From positions 1-53,640 of the forward strand of contig UQQI01000003.1 of the NCBI GenBank assembly GCA_900543055.1: a stretch of DNA of 53,640 nucleotides, read 5' to 3'. The notes below the pieces were generated by a model. That model saw only the letters and a program-made list of their open reading frames with translations. It had not been told where the DNA came from and ran no database searches. Numbering within the stretch: position 1 is the first letter of the stretch; each line of letters begins with the position of its first letter. The position numbers and the translations under genes are program-made. This DNA comes from an uncultured Mollicutes bacterium. Its GTDB lineage: Bacteria; Bacillota_I; Bacilli_A; RF39; UBA660. This document shows, piece by piece, positions 26,220-35,322 of this stretch.

Positions 26220-27626
26220 CTACCCTATGGTTCCTTCTAATTCTAACTCTATTAGTCTATTCATTTCGACAGCATATTCTACTGGGAATGCTTTTGCGAT
26301 TGGTTCAGCAAAGCCTCTTACTATTAATGATTTAGCATCTTCTTCACTCATACCACGAGTCATTAAATAGTATATTGCTTCATCACTTATTTTTCCAATA
26401 GTTGCTTCATGTGCATATGAAACATCATCTGTTTCTATTGTATTTGCAGGTATTGTATCACTTCTTGAAATACTGTCCATCATTAATGATTCACAAGATA
26501 GTGATACGCTTGAGTTAGTAGCATTTTTTCTTACATGAACATTACTTCTAAATGTACAAATTCCTCCATCTTTAGAAATTGATTTAGAATTTACTATGGA
26601 ACTTGTATTTTCTGCATTATGAATTATTTTTAAACCTGTATCTAGATTTTGACCACGTCCAGCAAAAGAAATATTTGTAAATTCGCATTTAGCATTTTTC
26701 CCGTTTAAGACACTTAATGGATATAGCATTGAGACTTTAGAGCCGAATGATCCCATTATCCATTCAATTTTTCCATTTTCTTCAACATAACACTTTTTTG
26801 TATTTAAATTAAGCATATTTTTGGACCAGTTTTCTATTGTTGAAAATCTAAGATATGCATTCTTTTTTACAAATAGTTCAACACATCCTGCATGCAAGTT
26901 TAATTCGTTATAACCTGGTGCAGAACACCCTTCTATGAATTGAAGTTCTGCGCCTTCATCCACTATTATTAGAGTATGTTCAAATTGACCTGCTCCTTTT
27001 TCGTTAAGTCTAAAATAACTTTGAAGTGGTCTATCTAATTTGGCATTTTTTGGAATATATACAAATGATCCTCCAGAAAATAATGCATAATGAAGAGCAA
27101 TGTACTTGTGATCATTTATTGGTACTGCCCTTGTGAAATACTCTTTTACAAGTTCAGGATATAGTCTTACAGCTTCATCAAAACTTGTATAAATTACACC
27201 TTGCTTTTTTAAATCTTCTGTCAAGTTATGATAAACCACTTCAGAATCAAATTGCGCTCCAGATCCTGCAAGTTGCTCTTTTTCTGCTTCTGGGATACCA
27301 AGTTTGTCAAAAACATCTCTTATATCTTCTGGTACATCTTCCCACTTTCTTTTCTCATTATTAATTGGTTTTACATAAGTTGCAATTTTATTTATATCTA
27401 AATAACTAATATCCGGTCCCCAATCTGGGTCTTGTAATTCTTTAAAAAGTTTTAATGCTTTTAGCCTTATATCTAGTACCCAGTCAGGTTCTTTTTTTTC
27501 TTTTGATAAGTTTCTTATTAATTCTTCGTTTAGACCATATTCTTTTTTTAGAGAAATATTAGAACTTTTTTCATTATATATATTTCTTGTTTTGGAATCT
27601 TTTATTTGTTCAATATCTGTTTTCAT
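26220..27626 (-). CDS. sufB: Fe-S cluster assembly scaffold protein SufB
   Basis: A 468-residue scaffold of the SUF complex. Recognisable blocks include KKEPDWVLDIRLKALKLF, FSGGSFVYIPKNAKLDRPLQ, FEHTLIIVDEGAELQFIEGC and LHAGCVELFVKKNA. SLSCESLMMD holds the Cys aligned with the essential SufB cysteine, and YAHEATIGKISDEAIYYLM follows. All are typical of SufB. It lies between sufC and sufD with gaps of under ten bases. Confidence 0.95.
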   Translation of the reverse strand: MKTDIEQIKDSKTRNIYNEKSSNISLKKEYGLNEELIRNLSKEKKEPDWVLDIRLKALKLFKELQDPDWGPDISYLDINKIATYVKPINNEKRKWEDVPEDIRDVFDKLGIPEAEKEQLAGSGAQFDSEVVYHNLTEDLKKQGVIYTSFDEAVRLYPELVKEYFTRAVPINDHKYIALHYALFSGGSFVYIPKNAKLDRPLQSYFRLNEKGAGQFEHTLIIVDEGAELQFIEGCSAPGYNELNLHAGCVELFVKKNAYLRFSTIENWSKNMLNLNTKKCYVEENGKIEWIMGSFGSKVSMLYPLSVLNGKNAKCEFTNISFAGRGQNLDTGLKIIHNAENTSSIVNSKSISKDGGICTFRSNVHVRKNATNSSVSLSCESLMMDSISRSDTIPANTIETDDVSYAHEATIGKISDEAIYYLMTRGMSEEDAKSLIVRGFAEPIAKAFPVEYAVEMNRLIELELEGTIG

Positions 27627-27633
27627 ATTTCAC

Positions 27634-28380
27634 CTACTTTATATAATCAATATAACCATTTATTTCTATTTCTTTAGCAAGAGATGCATTACCTGTTTTT
27701 ACTATTTTACCATCTACCAAAACGTGTACTTTGTCTACTTTTAGATTTTCTAATATTTTTGTTGAGTGTGTAATTATTAGTACGCCGTTTTCGTCATTGT
27801 GGTATAGGCTTATTCCTTTTGATACTGTTCTTATTGCATCAACATCAAGCCCTGAATCAGTCTCATCTAATATTGCTAATTTTGGATTTAGAATTAACAT
27901 TTGAAGAATTTCATTTTTCTTCTTCTCTCCTCCAGAAAAACCTACATTAAATTCACGTGAGATGTATTCACTTTTCATGTTTAAATCTTGCATATTTTTT
28001 TCTACTTCTTTTTGAAATGTAAAAATATTAGGCTTTTTACCAGTCATACTCTTCTTTGTTGATTTTAAAAACTGGGCTAAATTAATACCTGGAATTTCTA
28101 CTGGCGTTTGAAAAGACATAAATACTCCGAGTCTTGCTATTTCATCTGTTTTTTTATTAGTAAGTTCTTCTCCATCTAATTTTATGTTTCCATCTGTAAT
28201 AATATATTTAGGACTATGAAAAATTGTATTTGCAAGTGTTGACTTTCCACTTCCATTAGGTCCCATAATAACGTGGATTTCTCCTTTGTTTATTTCTAAG
28301 TTTAATCCTTTTAGTATTTCTTTTTCATTATCATCTTCAGCAATTGTTTTAATATTATTTATTTCTAATAATTTTTCCAT
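27634..28380 (-). CDS. sufC: SUF complex ATPase SufC
   Basis: A 248-residue ABC-type ATPase that drives conformational change of SufB-SufD. Walker A is GPNGSGKSTL, the signature is GFSGGEKKKNEILQM and Walker B is LAILDETDSGLD, followed by IITHSTKIL. The signature's Lys-rich GGEKKKNE form is characteristic of SufC among ABC ATPases. It starts just below the Rrf2 regulator gene with an AGGAGG site. Confidence 0.95.
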   Translation of the reverse strand: MEKLLEINNIKTIAEDDNEKEILKGLNLEINKGEIHVIMGPNGSGKSTLANTIFHSPKYIITDGNIKLDGEELTNKKTDEIARLGVFMSFQTPVEIPGINLAQFLKSTKKSMTGKKPNIFTFQKEVEKNMQDLNMKSEYISREFNVGFSGGEKKKNEILQMLILNPKLAILDETDSGLDVDAIRTVSKGISLYHNDENGVLIITHSTKILENLKVDKVHVLVDGKIVKTGNASLAKEIEINGYIDYIK

Positions 28381-28389
28381 TGTTTCCTC

Positions 28390-28785
28390 CTATAAGTAAT
28401 CTTTTAGTGTTTTGCTATCTAAGTAATCATTAATTTCGTTATTTAATCCTTCCCATAAGGTATATGTTTTACAAGTCGTTTTTTTAGGACAATCAGGGTT
28501 ATTTATACATTTCACAACATCAAGATTTTCTTCTGCTGCTCTTATTATTTCTCCTATTTTATACTCTTCTGGTTTCTTATTTAATTTATATCCACCATCT
28601 TTTCCTGTTGTACTTTTAACTAAATTATTTTTCTTTAGACTTGTCATTATCTTTTCTAAATATTTTACAGATATTTGTTCGTCTTCTGCTATTTTATTTA
28701 GAGAAATATATTCATCTTTATCATAACCTTTCGCAATCGATAACATTATTGTTAAGGCATAACGTCCTTTTGTTGATATTTTCAT
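28390..28785 (-). CDS. Rrf2/IscR-family regulator of the suf operon
   Basis: A 131-residue winged-helix regulator. The DNA-binding N-terminus is MKISTKGRYALTIMLSIAKG. Three cysteines follow as C-x5-C-x5-C in KCINNPDCPKKTTCKTY, the same spacing as the Fe-S ligands of IscR. It therefore probably senses Fe-S status through a bound cluster and controls this operon. A perfect palindrome lies in its own promoter, consistent with autoregulation. Confidence 0.9.
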   Translation of the reverse strand: MKISTKGRYALTIMLSIAKGYDKDEYISLNKIAEDEQISVKYLEKIMTSLKKNNLVKSTTGKDGGYKLNKKPEEYKIGEIIRAAEENLDVVKCINNPDCPKKTTCKTYTLWEGLNNEINDYLDSKTLKDYL

Positions 28786-28806
28786 AGTATTCCTCCATGC
28801 ATTAAT

Positions 28807-28836
28807 ATTCTACTACTAAATTAGTAGGAATTACAA
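28807..28836 (-). promoter_or_regulatory. Promoter of rrf2-sufCBD with palindromic operator
   Basis: On the minus strand, TTGTAA (28831-28836), 18 bases, TAGAAT (28807-28812). The spacer holds a perfect palindrome with one central base, 28813-28827 (CTACTAA-N-TTAGTAG). Its place between the two boxes fits a repressor site for the adjacent Rrf2 protein. Confidence 0.72.
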
Positions 28837-28844
28837 GTAATAAA

Positions 28845-28876
28845 GAAAAAATTGTGCTTTTACACACAATTTTTTA
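28845..28876. terminator. Bidirectional-looking terminator
   Basis: An eight-base-pair stem (28849-28856 with 28865-28872) is flanked by A and T runs. On the minus strand it ends the prealbumin-fold gene. Confidence 0.7.
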
Positions 28877-28893
28877 TTATTTTTTATTTGCTA

Positions 28894-29439
28894 TTAATTA
28901 CTAGTAAGTGTCAATGTTCCTGTTGATACAGGTAAATTTTCATAATTAGTATCTGTTAGTGTAAATGTTCTTGGAGTTGGCGTTTTATTTTCTAATTCTA
29001 TTGTCGCTGTTTGAGTTGTTAATGTTGTATTTTGAACTTGGGTACTAAATTCATGATTTCCATCTGATGAAATTTGTTTGTAATAAATTATTGGAGCAGA
29101 CGTTGGCGAATATGGAACGTTTTGAAATATAGCATTACCACTTGAATCTGTTGTAATTACTGGACCATAAACAGTTCCTGTGCTATCTGTTCTTTGGAAT
29201 TGGGCTCCTACTATTGGAGTAGAAGTTGTTGTTCCTTCTTCTGTAACATGAATAGTTAAAGTACCTGTAGCTCCTATTTTGAAATTATAAGTGTCTGTTC
29301 CTTCTACTACGCTTACAGTCGTTGGTGTTAATGTTTGATTGTCATACCCTGTAACATTTGCTGTAACATTATATGTGTCATTTAAAACACTTTCTGTTCC
29401 TGTACCATTCGTTATTGTTATGGAATACGGACTGGCCAT
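28894..29439 (-). CDS. Prealbumin/Cna-B-like fold protein
   Basis: A 181-residue Thr/Ser-rich all-beta protein without signal peptide, membrane anchor or LPxTG motif. The start MASPYSITITNGTGTESVLN is followed by a first beta repeat. A SpaA/Cna-B-like domain then runs from about residue 56 (GATGTLTIHVTEE) with VGAQFQRTDSTG and FQNVPYSPTSAP. Such domains form rigid surface stalks. How this one would leave the cell is unclear; assembly on spores or phage-like particles is possible but unproved. Composition is richer in Thr and Gly than its neighbours. Its start overlaps the upstream gene by 22 bases. Confidence 0.78.
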   Translation of the reverse strand: MASPYSITITNGTGTESVLNDTYNVTANVTGYDNQTLTPTTVSVVEGTDTYNFKIGATGTLTIHVTEEGTTTSTPIVGAQFQRTDSTGTVYGPVITTDSSGNAIFQNVPYSPTSAPIIYYKQISSDGNHEFSTQVQNTTLTTQTATIELENKTPTPRTFTLTDTNYENLPVSTGTLTLTSN

Positions 29440-29747
29440 AAATTCAATTCTCCTCTCTCTATTGGTAAACCAATATAATACTTATCTGTCAAATAGAAAG
29501 TGTAAGAATTTTGAGTATTAAAATATATACAAAGATTATTAACTGGAATAAAACGTACACTTATAATATATGGGGTTAAATTTTTATTAATAACAATCAA
29601 TTTATATACAGAACACTTTTTAGGATTAAAAAAATATTCATTATTTTTAGTATATCCTTCTTCTATTAAATTACCACACTCATCATATATCTTAACTTTA
29701 TAATTAAAAATACTAAGAGATTTTGGATTTATACATTTGATTTTAAT
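29418..29747 (-). CDS. Small beta-rich protein, apparently starting at ATT
   Basis: The frame is open well above any ATG, GTG or TTG. It reads (ATT)KIKCINPKSLSIFN, then NYKVKIYDECGNLIEEGY, then FFNPKKCSVYKLIV, and ends PIERGELNLWPVRIP. A GTGAGGA ribosome site lies six bases before the third of three ATT codons (29747). No other start has one: the only in-frame TTG, at 29600, lacks a site. ATT initiation is known for infC. The product is about 109 residues. The coding frame is coherent and the gene is coupled to the prealbumin-fold gene. The function is unknown. Confidence 0.62.
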   Translation of the reverse strand: MKIKCINPKSLSIFNYKVKIYDECGNLIEEGYTKNNEYFFNPKKCSVYKLIVINKNLTPYIISVRFIPVNNLCIYFNTQNSYTFYLTDKYYIGLPIERGELNLWPVRIP

Positions 29748-29818
29748 AATAATTCCTCACTTTCAGTATATATTATGTTGTTTATAAATTTTAAATTAAT
29801 TATTTAGCCTTTATTAAA

Positions 29819-30523
29819 CTATTTTTCCATATAAAGACCCTTTGTTACTTCTAGTTTTGATTTTTCTGGAGTATTAATATCATAATATAAGTCTTTTATT
29901 GTATCATATCCCCATAAGTTTTCATTGCCTTTTGTGATTGTTGCTCCATGAATTTCAGGAATAATTTGATTTATATTGTCATTATTTAAATCGTTATAAA
30001 CTACAGCAGTATAAATTGTGTAATCACTATTATTTATTTTGTAAGTTAATTCATAAACATCATAAATTGTAGAGTGATTATTTACTCTATATAAATATTG
30101 TCCTAATTCTTTTGAATTACCAAGATGAACGTTGTCTTTTTCAACATTCCAATTATTTATTTCACTTAGACTTTTTTCTTCTATCTTTTCTTTGTCAATA
30201 TCTTTTATTTTTTTTATATTATCATGCAACTCTTTTGTTTCATCTTTTCCTTTTAATTTCAGTTTATAATTGTTTACTGAGTGAATTGTTGCAAGTGTTA
30301 AGATAAGTATTATGCTAGAAAAAATAACAACTGGAATAACAAAAACATTCTTAGATACTTTCATTACTAGGTTTATACTTTCTACTTCTTTACCTTTTCT
30401 TTTAATTCTAGATTTTTCTATAGTATACTCACGATTACAATTAGGACATTTTATTTCTTTAAGTGATGGATCAACTTCAAGTACTTTACTACAATTTGGA
30501 CACTTTTTCTCAATCTCTTTCAT
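29819..30523 (-). CDS. Zinc-ribbon membrane protein
   Basis: A 234-residue protein. The N-terminus is a zinc ribbon with two CPNC knuckles: KKCPNCSKVLEV and IKCPNCNREYT. A basic linker and one membrane helix follow near residues 58-80 (VFVIPVVIFSSIILILTLAT). The rest is a charged segment and an extracytoplasmic alpha/beta domain (YDVYELTYKINNSDYTIYTA). I do not recognise the C-terminal domain. It lies between the prealbumin pair and the ABC exporter, on the same strand as both. Confidence 0.75.
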   Translation of the reverse strand: MKEIEKKCPNCSKVLEVDPSLKEIKCPNCNREYTIEKSRIKRKGKEVESINLVMKVSKNVFVIPVVIFSSIILILTLATIHSVNNYKLKLKGKDETKELHDNIKKIKDIDKEKIEEKSLSEINNWNVEKDNVHLGNSKELGQYLYRVNNHSTIYDVYELTYKINNSDYTIYTAVVYNDLNNDNINQIIPEIHGATITKGNENLWGYDTIKDLYYDINTPEKSKLEVTKGLYMEK

Positions 30524-30565
30524 ATTGCCTCCACTATTATTTGATTTTATTATAGCAGATTAATA

Positions 30566-30620
30566 AAAAGAAAAAAAGGTTTATAACGAAAAGAGTATTT
30601 TCTCTGATTTATAAACCTTT
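30566..30620 (-). terminator. Intrinsic terminator of the natAB-like operon
   Basis: A twelve-base-pair stem (30575-30586 with 30609-30620) spans the last codons of the permease gene and is followed by TTTTCTTTTT on the minus strand. Confidence 0.72.
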
Positions 30621-31744
30621 GTTATTATTTTTATAATTATTATTGTTATTAAAATTGTACTTGTAAACATTAGAAATATATTAATTATTGTTGTTGTAGT
30701 TAATGTATTACAAATAACTTGTTCTAAAAGCATTGTATGACTAATTACTGGAATCAGTGACAAATAACTATTTAATTTTATGTCTAATATTTCTAAAAAC
30801 ATTGGAATCATTACTGTAAAACTTAGTGGAGTTAAAGCACTTTGAGCTTCTTTAAATGTCTTAGAAAAACTTGCAATGGCAATACATGCTCCACTTATAA
30901 AGAATGAGTATGAAATCATTATAATAAGTGCTAAAAGTAATGTTGTCATATTAATATTTATAACCGCATCTTTGTAGAATGAAAAGATGTTACTGGATAT
31001 TTTTAATGATATTACTGTAAGAATTAAACTTAAAATTGTAGTTATTATACAAGATATAGTTATTGCTAAATACTTACCAGTTAATAATTCTTCTTTTTTT
31101 ATTGGAAATGTAAGCAGTGTTTCTAATGTTCCTCTTTCTTTTTCTCCTGCTGTTGCATCTGTTGCTGAATAAATTGATGTCAAAGTTATAGCCATTACAA
31201 CAAACATTAGACCTGTACTTATCACCTGATTTACAAAGTCATTTTTACCTTCTAGTTTTTTATATTCATAAGTAATATTATTATAAACTTTATCTTTTGA
31301 TGCATTGATACTATCTAAGTAAGTATCACCTAAATACTTATTAATGCTATCTAGGTATTTTGTATAAATTGATGTCGCATAAATACTATTTTGATTTGAT
31401 TCATTTTCATATATCTTATAGTTATTATTGCTTTTTATGACGTATAAATCTATTTTGCCCTTTTTGTAGGAATCTTGTAATTCATTCTTACTTTTATATT
31501 GTTTTATATTTAAATTTAATTCTTTTAGACTCTTTTTTTCTTCTTTTGTATAAGTATAATTTACACCTATATTATATGTATTGGTAGATTCGTCTTTATC
31601 CAACATTGTCTCATACATATAAGAAAATAATAATATAAATATTGGTATTAAAATTGGAGTTACAAGCATCATCATTAATGACTTTTTATCTCTTATTATT
31701 CCTCGTAATTCTTTTTTTATAGTAATTAGTATTCGATTATTCAT
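30581..31744 (-). CDS. natB: ABC-2 type transporter permease (NatB-like)
   Basis: A 387-residue permease. The N-terminal helix near 20-45 is followed by a long extracytoplasmic domain (about 50-170) and five C-terminal helices. ATAGEKERGTLETLLTFPI is the conserved coupling segment of NatB/ABC-2 exporters. NatAB exports sodium in Bacillus, but other substrates are equally possible. The ATG at 31744 follows GGAGGTG and overlaps the ATPase stop by eight bases. The upstream in-frame TTG at 31759 is rejected. Confidence 0.85.
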   Translation of the reverse strand: MNNRILITIKKELRGIIRDKKSLMMMLVTPILIPIFILLFSYMYETMLDKDESTNTYNIGVNYTYTKEEKKSLKELNLNIKQYKSKNELQDSYKKGKIDLYVIKSNNNYKIYENESNQNSIYATSIYTKYLDSINKYLGDTYLDSINASKDKVYNNITYEYKKLEGKNDFVNQVISTGLMFVVMAITLTSIYSATDATAGEKERGTLETLLTFPIKKEELLTGKYLAITISCIITTILSLILTVISLKISSNIFSFYKDAVININMTTLLLALIIMISYSFFISGACIAIASFSKTFKEAQSALTPLSFTVMIPMFLEILDIKLNSYLSLIPVISHTMLLEQVICNTLTTTTIINIFLMFTSTILITIIIIKIITKVYKSEKILFSL

Positions 31745-32492
31745 TTTCAACACCTCCAATTAATTTAAAGAACGCATCTCTTAGGTTAGAAGTGTTTGTT
31801 TCTTTTTCTATTTCTTCTGGGGAACCATATTTTATAATTTTGCCTTTATGCATTAGAAGAACTTTATCACAAATGTTTTCAGCTTCTTCCATGTAATGTG
31901 TTGAATATAAAATACACTTTCCTTTTGTCTTTTCTTCTTTTATAAAGTTTAGAATTATTTGACTTAAGATAATGTCAAGACCACTTGTTGCTTCATCTAA
32001 AATATAATACTTAGGATTATGTACTACACATCTTGCAAGGCTTACTCTTTGCGTTTGACCAGTTGATAAATTACCTATTCTTTGATTTATAAATGATGAC
32101 ATATCAAAGTCTTTTTCTATTTTTGCTATTCTTTTTTCTAATTTGTTTTTAGAAACACCATAATAATTACCACACATTTCAAGAAGTTCGTATGGTGAAA
32201 GATCTTTATACAATTTTGTGTTTCCACTTAAAAATGCGATATTTTTCTTTATTTCCATATCATGTTCCTTATAACTTTTTGAATCAAATAATATTGTTCC
32301 AGATGTTGGTTCCATTATTCCAGCAATCATTCTAAGAAGAGTTGTCTTACCTGCACCATTAGGTCCTAAAATACCAAGGACTTCACCTTCTTCTGCAGTA
32401 AAAGAAATATCATCATCAGCAAAGAACTCTACTACTTTATTCTTTTCTATATTCTTTTTAAATTTTTTGCTTATATTTTTAACTTCTATCAT
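31737..32492 (-). CDS. natA: ABC transporter ATPase (NatA-like)
   Basis: A 251-residue nucleotide-binding subunit. Walker A is GPNGAGKTTLLRMIAG, the signature is LSTGQTQRVSLAR, Walker B is YYILDEATSGLD and the switch is STHYMEEAE. The lead-in MIEVKNISKKFKK and the MEEAENICDKVLLMHKGKII stretch are typical of NatA/CcmA-like exporters. It is translationally coupled to the permease. Confidence 0.9.
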   Translation of the reverse strand: MIEVKNISKKFKKNIEKNKVVEFFADDDISFTAEEGEVLGILGPNGAGKTTLLRMIAGIMEPTSGTILFDSKSYKEHDMEIKKNIAFLSGNTKLYKDLSPYELLEMCGNYYGVSKNKLEKRIAKIEKDFDMSSFINQRIGNLSTGQTQRVSLARCVVHNPKYYILDEATSGLDIILSQIILNFIKEEKTKGKCILYSTHYMEEAENICDKVLLMHKGKIIKYGSPEEIEKETNTSNLRDAFFKLIGGVENE

Positions 32493-32503
32493 AATCTTCC
32501 TTT

Positions 32504-33067
32504 CTATATTAACCCTAAATGCGAGTATATATAAGATATTATCTCAACAAATATAATAAAAAATATTGGCGTAAATACAATATATTTTAGTATTAGTAAA
32601 GAATTATCTTTTTTATATAATTCTTGAATTGTTTCTTTATAGTTTTTATCTTTTTCTTTAATTTTTTTTAATCTTCTCAAAGTAAGTTTTTCATATATTA
32701 AATTTAATATAGTTGTCCAGATTAATCGATTAAACACTAAGTACATAAAATTTAATAATTTTACTACGTAAACATATAAAAACGCATGATTAAAGCATAA
32801 GAATATTGTTGATATTAAATACTCTATTAAAATAAGAATAATTCCTTCTATGTAGAAATTATGGCAAAATATGTATACTGGTCCTATAATAAAAGGAACA
32901 ATATAGTTGTTATTAGAAGTAATTTTTTCATAATTTTTACCAAAATATAATTCTAATAAACTATCTTCTTGTAATTTTTTTGTATTAATAAAATTACCAT
33001 TTGTCATATAACCACAATGAGTACAAAAATTCCTTTTCATTTTGAAATTACAATTAGGACATTTCAT
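32504..33067 (-). CDS. Zinc-ribbon membrane protein
   Basis: A 187-residue protein starting with a zinc ribbon (MKCPNCNFKMKRNFCTHCGY). It has two to four hydrophobic segments, for example YIVPFIIGPVYIFCHNFYI and ILKYIVFTPIFFIIFVEII, with a basic loop LRRLKKIKEKDKNYKE between them. It resembles small DUF2628-type membrane proteins, though I cannot confirm the family. It lies 11 bases above natA in the same direction and may be part of that operon. Confidence 0.7.
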   Translation of the reverse strand: MKCPNCNFKMKRNFCTHCGYMTNGNFINTKKLQEDSLLELYFGKNYEKITSNNNYIVPFIIGPVYIFCHNFYIEGIILILIEYLISTIFLCFNHAFLYVYVVKLLNFMYLVFNRLIWTTILNLIYEKLTLRRLKKIKEKDKNYKETIQELYKKDNSLLILKYIVFTPIFFIIFVEIISYIYSHLGLI

Positions 33068-33115
33068 ACAATCACACTCTAATTTGATTATATAATATTG
33101 TTAATGTTTTTACTA

Positions 33116-33145
33116 TAGAAAAAGAACATATTCTTATGCTCTTTT
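33116..33145 (-). terminator. Terminator of the DUF2975-HTH-DUF4173 operon
   Basis: A twelve-base stem with one G-U pair (33118-33129 with 33134-33145) overlaps the final stop and ends in a T-rich run on the minus strand. Confidence 0.65.
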
Positions 33146-34544
33146 TACTTTTTTATATGCAATATATTTAGATAAATTAAATTCTCTTATATCTTTACTG
33201 TATGTTGATATTATTTTATCCTTGTATGATGCTATATCAGATTTCTTTTCTTTACTTTTTAGTTTGTTATCTAATTTTAAAATGTTGTCTACTGCAGAAG
33301 AAGTTGTATTATATGATAAGTATTCTGTATCCAATTTTTCTTCTGTAATTGTTCCTTTAATAAATCTATTTACGTTGTTATATGAAATTATATAATCAAA
33401 ATTTATAAAATTTATAAAGACATACCAAATTATAAATATATTAAAATATACTTTTAATAAGTCAATTTTTTTATTTAATATATAAAGAATTGTTGGTATA
33501 AAAATAATAAGTTCAAGTACTAAAAAGCAATATACTGATAATCTTAAATAAGTATATCCATATTGTAGTTCATATAAATACATTCTATAAAATGAACTGA
33601 ATACAATTATATAATTAAATATTACCATTAATAATGTCGATATTGTAATAAACCTATCATTATTTTTAATTTTCTTACTATATAAAACTAATAATATATT
33701 TATAACTGATATAAACAATAATTGAAAGAAACCTTCTTTTGCATATGTTGAATAAATGTAATTACTTGGTAAAGATTTTAAAAATAATGATTTAATCTGA
33801 ATAAAGCAGAATACTAAATAAATTATATTTAAACTTCCAAGAATCATTTTTATTGTTAAATTTTCCACTTTTGGTAGTTTTATTTCTTTTTCTTGAAGTT
33901 TTATTAATAGAATAAAACAATCCCGATATTAGAATTAATATTAAAAATGTATAAATTATTTTATAGATAAAGCTTGATGCGAATATATTATTTAAAATAT
34001 TTGAAAGAGTTTTATTTATTCCACTGAAAAGTGATTTAAATATTAAGTCAGCAGATGATAATAAATTTATTATTATTGCTAAGAATATTATTGTTACTAT
34101 GATACTTTTTAAATATTTTACTATTTTTTTATTTTCTTTAATATTCATTTTACTTTTAAAAATAGATATTGCTTCATTAAAACTTTTTAAAGCATTTCTT
34201 ATTGAATCAAATGCTAGTTTTATACTATTTCTTAAAATATTGATGAATAATTCTTTCTTATTAGTAACTGAGATAACCATAAAATTATATAATAGAATAA
34301 TTGCATAATAATTTAGAAAGTAAAATGTATGGTTATCAAATAATAAATAAGTTAATGATAATAATATTATTGGTATCATATATAGAAATGCTTTTCTATT
34401 TTTTATTAAGTCTTGTTTCTTTAAATAATATTTCGTAAACCCTAAGAATATTAGTGTAAATAAAAGCATTGATAAACCTTTTACTTTTCCATAAAACAGT
34501 ATTGTATATAATATACTTATTAATAATATAAATAAGTAATTCAT
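33134..34544 (-). pseudogene. Frameshifted DUF4173 membrane protein gene
   Basis: Two overlapping frames together make one DUF4173-type protein. The first (34544 to 33792) supplies the N-terminal helices up to ISGLFYSINK. The second carries LQEKEIKLPKVENLTIKMIL, then LPSNYIYSTYAKEGFFQLLF and a C-terminal helical tail. Removing one A from the AAAA run at 33899-33902 joins them cleanly as INK-LQEKEIKLPKVEN. The second frame has no credible start of its own. This is either a true inactivating frameshift, a slippage site or an assembly error. The intact protein would be about 460 residues. It closes an operon with DUF2975 and a small XRE regulator, a grouping I know from other Bacilli. Confidence 0.8.
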
Positions 34545-34546
34545 AA

Positions 34547-34759
34547 TTAATTTTTCCTTTCACCTTTATATTCTAAAATATCACCAGGACTACATTCTAA
34601 TACTTCACATAGCTTTTCTAAAGTACTAAATCTTATTGCCTTTCCTTTGTTATTTTTTAATATTGATAAGTTTGCAGGCGTTATACCTACAAGATCTGCT
34701 AATTCTAGAAGACCTATTTTTCTTTTTGCCATCATAACATCTAAATTAACTATTATCAT
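34547..34759 (-). CDS. Small XRE-type regulator (YozG-like)
   Basis: A 70-residue protein that is essentially one helix-turn-helix: MAKRKIGLLELADLVGITPA, then LSILKNNKGKAIRFSTLEKL and CEVLECSPGDILEY. It fits the YozG/Cro-like group often encoded with DUF2975 proteins. Its ATG overlaps the DUF2975 stop as ATGA, and DUF4173 follows two bases after its stop. It probably regulates this operon. Confidence 0.9.
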   Translation of the reverse strand: MIIVNLDVMMAKRKIGLLELADLVGITPANLSILKNNKGKAIRFSTLEKLCEVLECSPGDILEYKGERKN

Positions 34760-35196
34760 ATTGTTAAATCATTCTCCTCTTTATAGTTAGTTGCTTTTTC
34801 AAATAATTTGCTTAATATATATAAAGCCGTTCCTACTCCGAAGAACAATATAATAAAGAATATGATGACAATATAATAATCAATTTGACTACAAGATTTA
34901 ATAAATGATAAATAAATGGAGTCTATAAACCAAAGAAAACTCATTACAAAAGAATAGATGCTTGCATTTTTTAGTATTTTTGTATTTTTTAATGTAAATG
35001 GATTATCTTCTTCAATTGATTTAAATAATTTAGTAAATTGAATTGCGATTAAAAGCATTACTAAACTATTTGGATAAACTATTAACTTAGAAAATATTAG
35101 TCCTTTTAAAATAAATGGTAGTACTATTACAAGTGGTATTGCGATAATAATACATACAATTAATATAATTTTTAGGAGTTTTCCTAAATTTGACAT
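34756..35196 (-). CDS. DUF2975 family membrane protein
   Basis: A 146-residue protein with four hydrophobic helices (IILIVCIIIAIPLVIVLPFI is the first). The conserved central segment DNPFTLKNTKILKNASIY is diagnostic of DUF2975. Function is unknown; it accompanies small XRE regulators and may act as their membrane partner. It is the first gene of a three-gene operon. Confidence 0.85.
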   Translation of the reverse strand: MSNLGKLLKIILIVCIIIAIPLVIVLPFILKGLIFSKLIVYPNSLVMLLIAIQFTKLFKSIEEDNPFTLKNTKILKNASIYSFVMSFLWFIDSIYLSFIKSCSQIDYYIVIIFFIILFFGVGTALYILSKLFEKATNYKEENDLTI

Positions 35197-35276
35197 ATAA
35201 TCACCTCTACTTAAAGTATATGTTTTTTTCTAAAAGTCAATAATTATTTATTGTTTTTCAATAATTTATTTATATA

Positions 35277-35314
35277 TAAAAAACTAGATATGTATATTTT
35301 ACATACCTAGTTTT
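35277..35314 (-). terminator. Intrinsic terminator of the 35323-36021 gene
   Basis: A fifteen-base stem with one mismatch (35280-35294 with 35300-35314) precedes a T run on the minus strand. Confidence 0.8.
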
Positions 35315-35322
35315 CTTTTATT

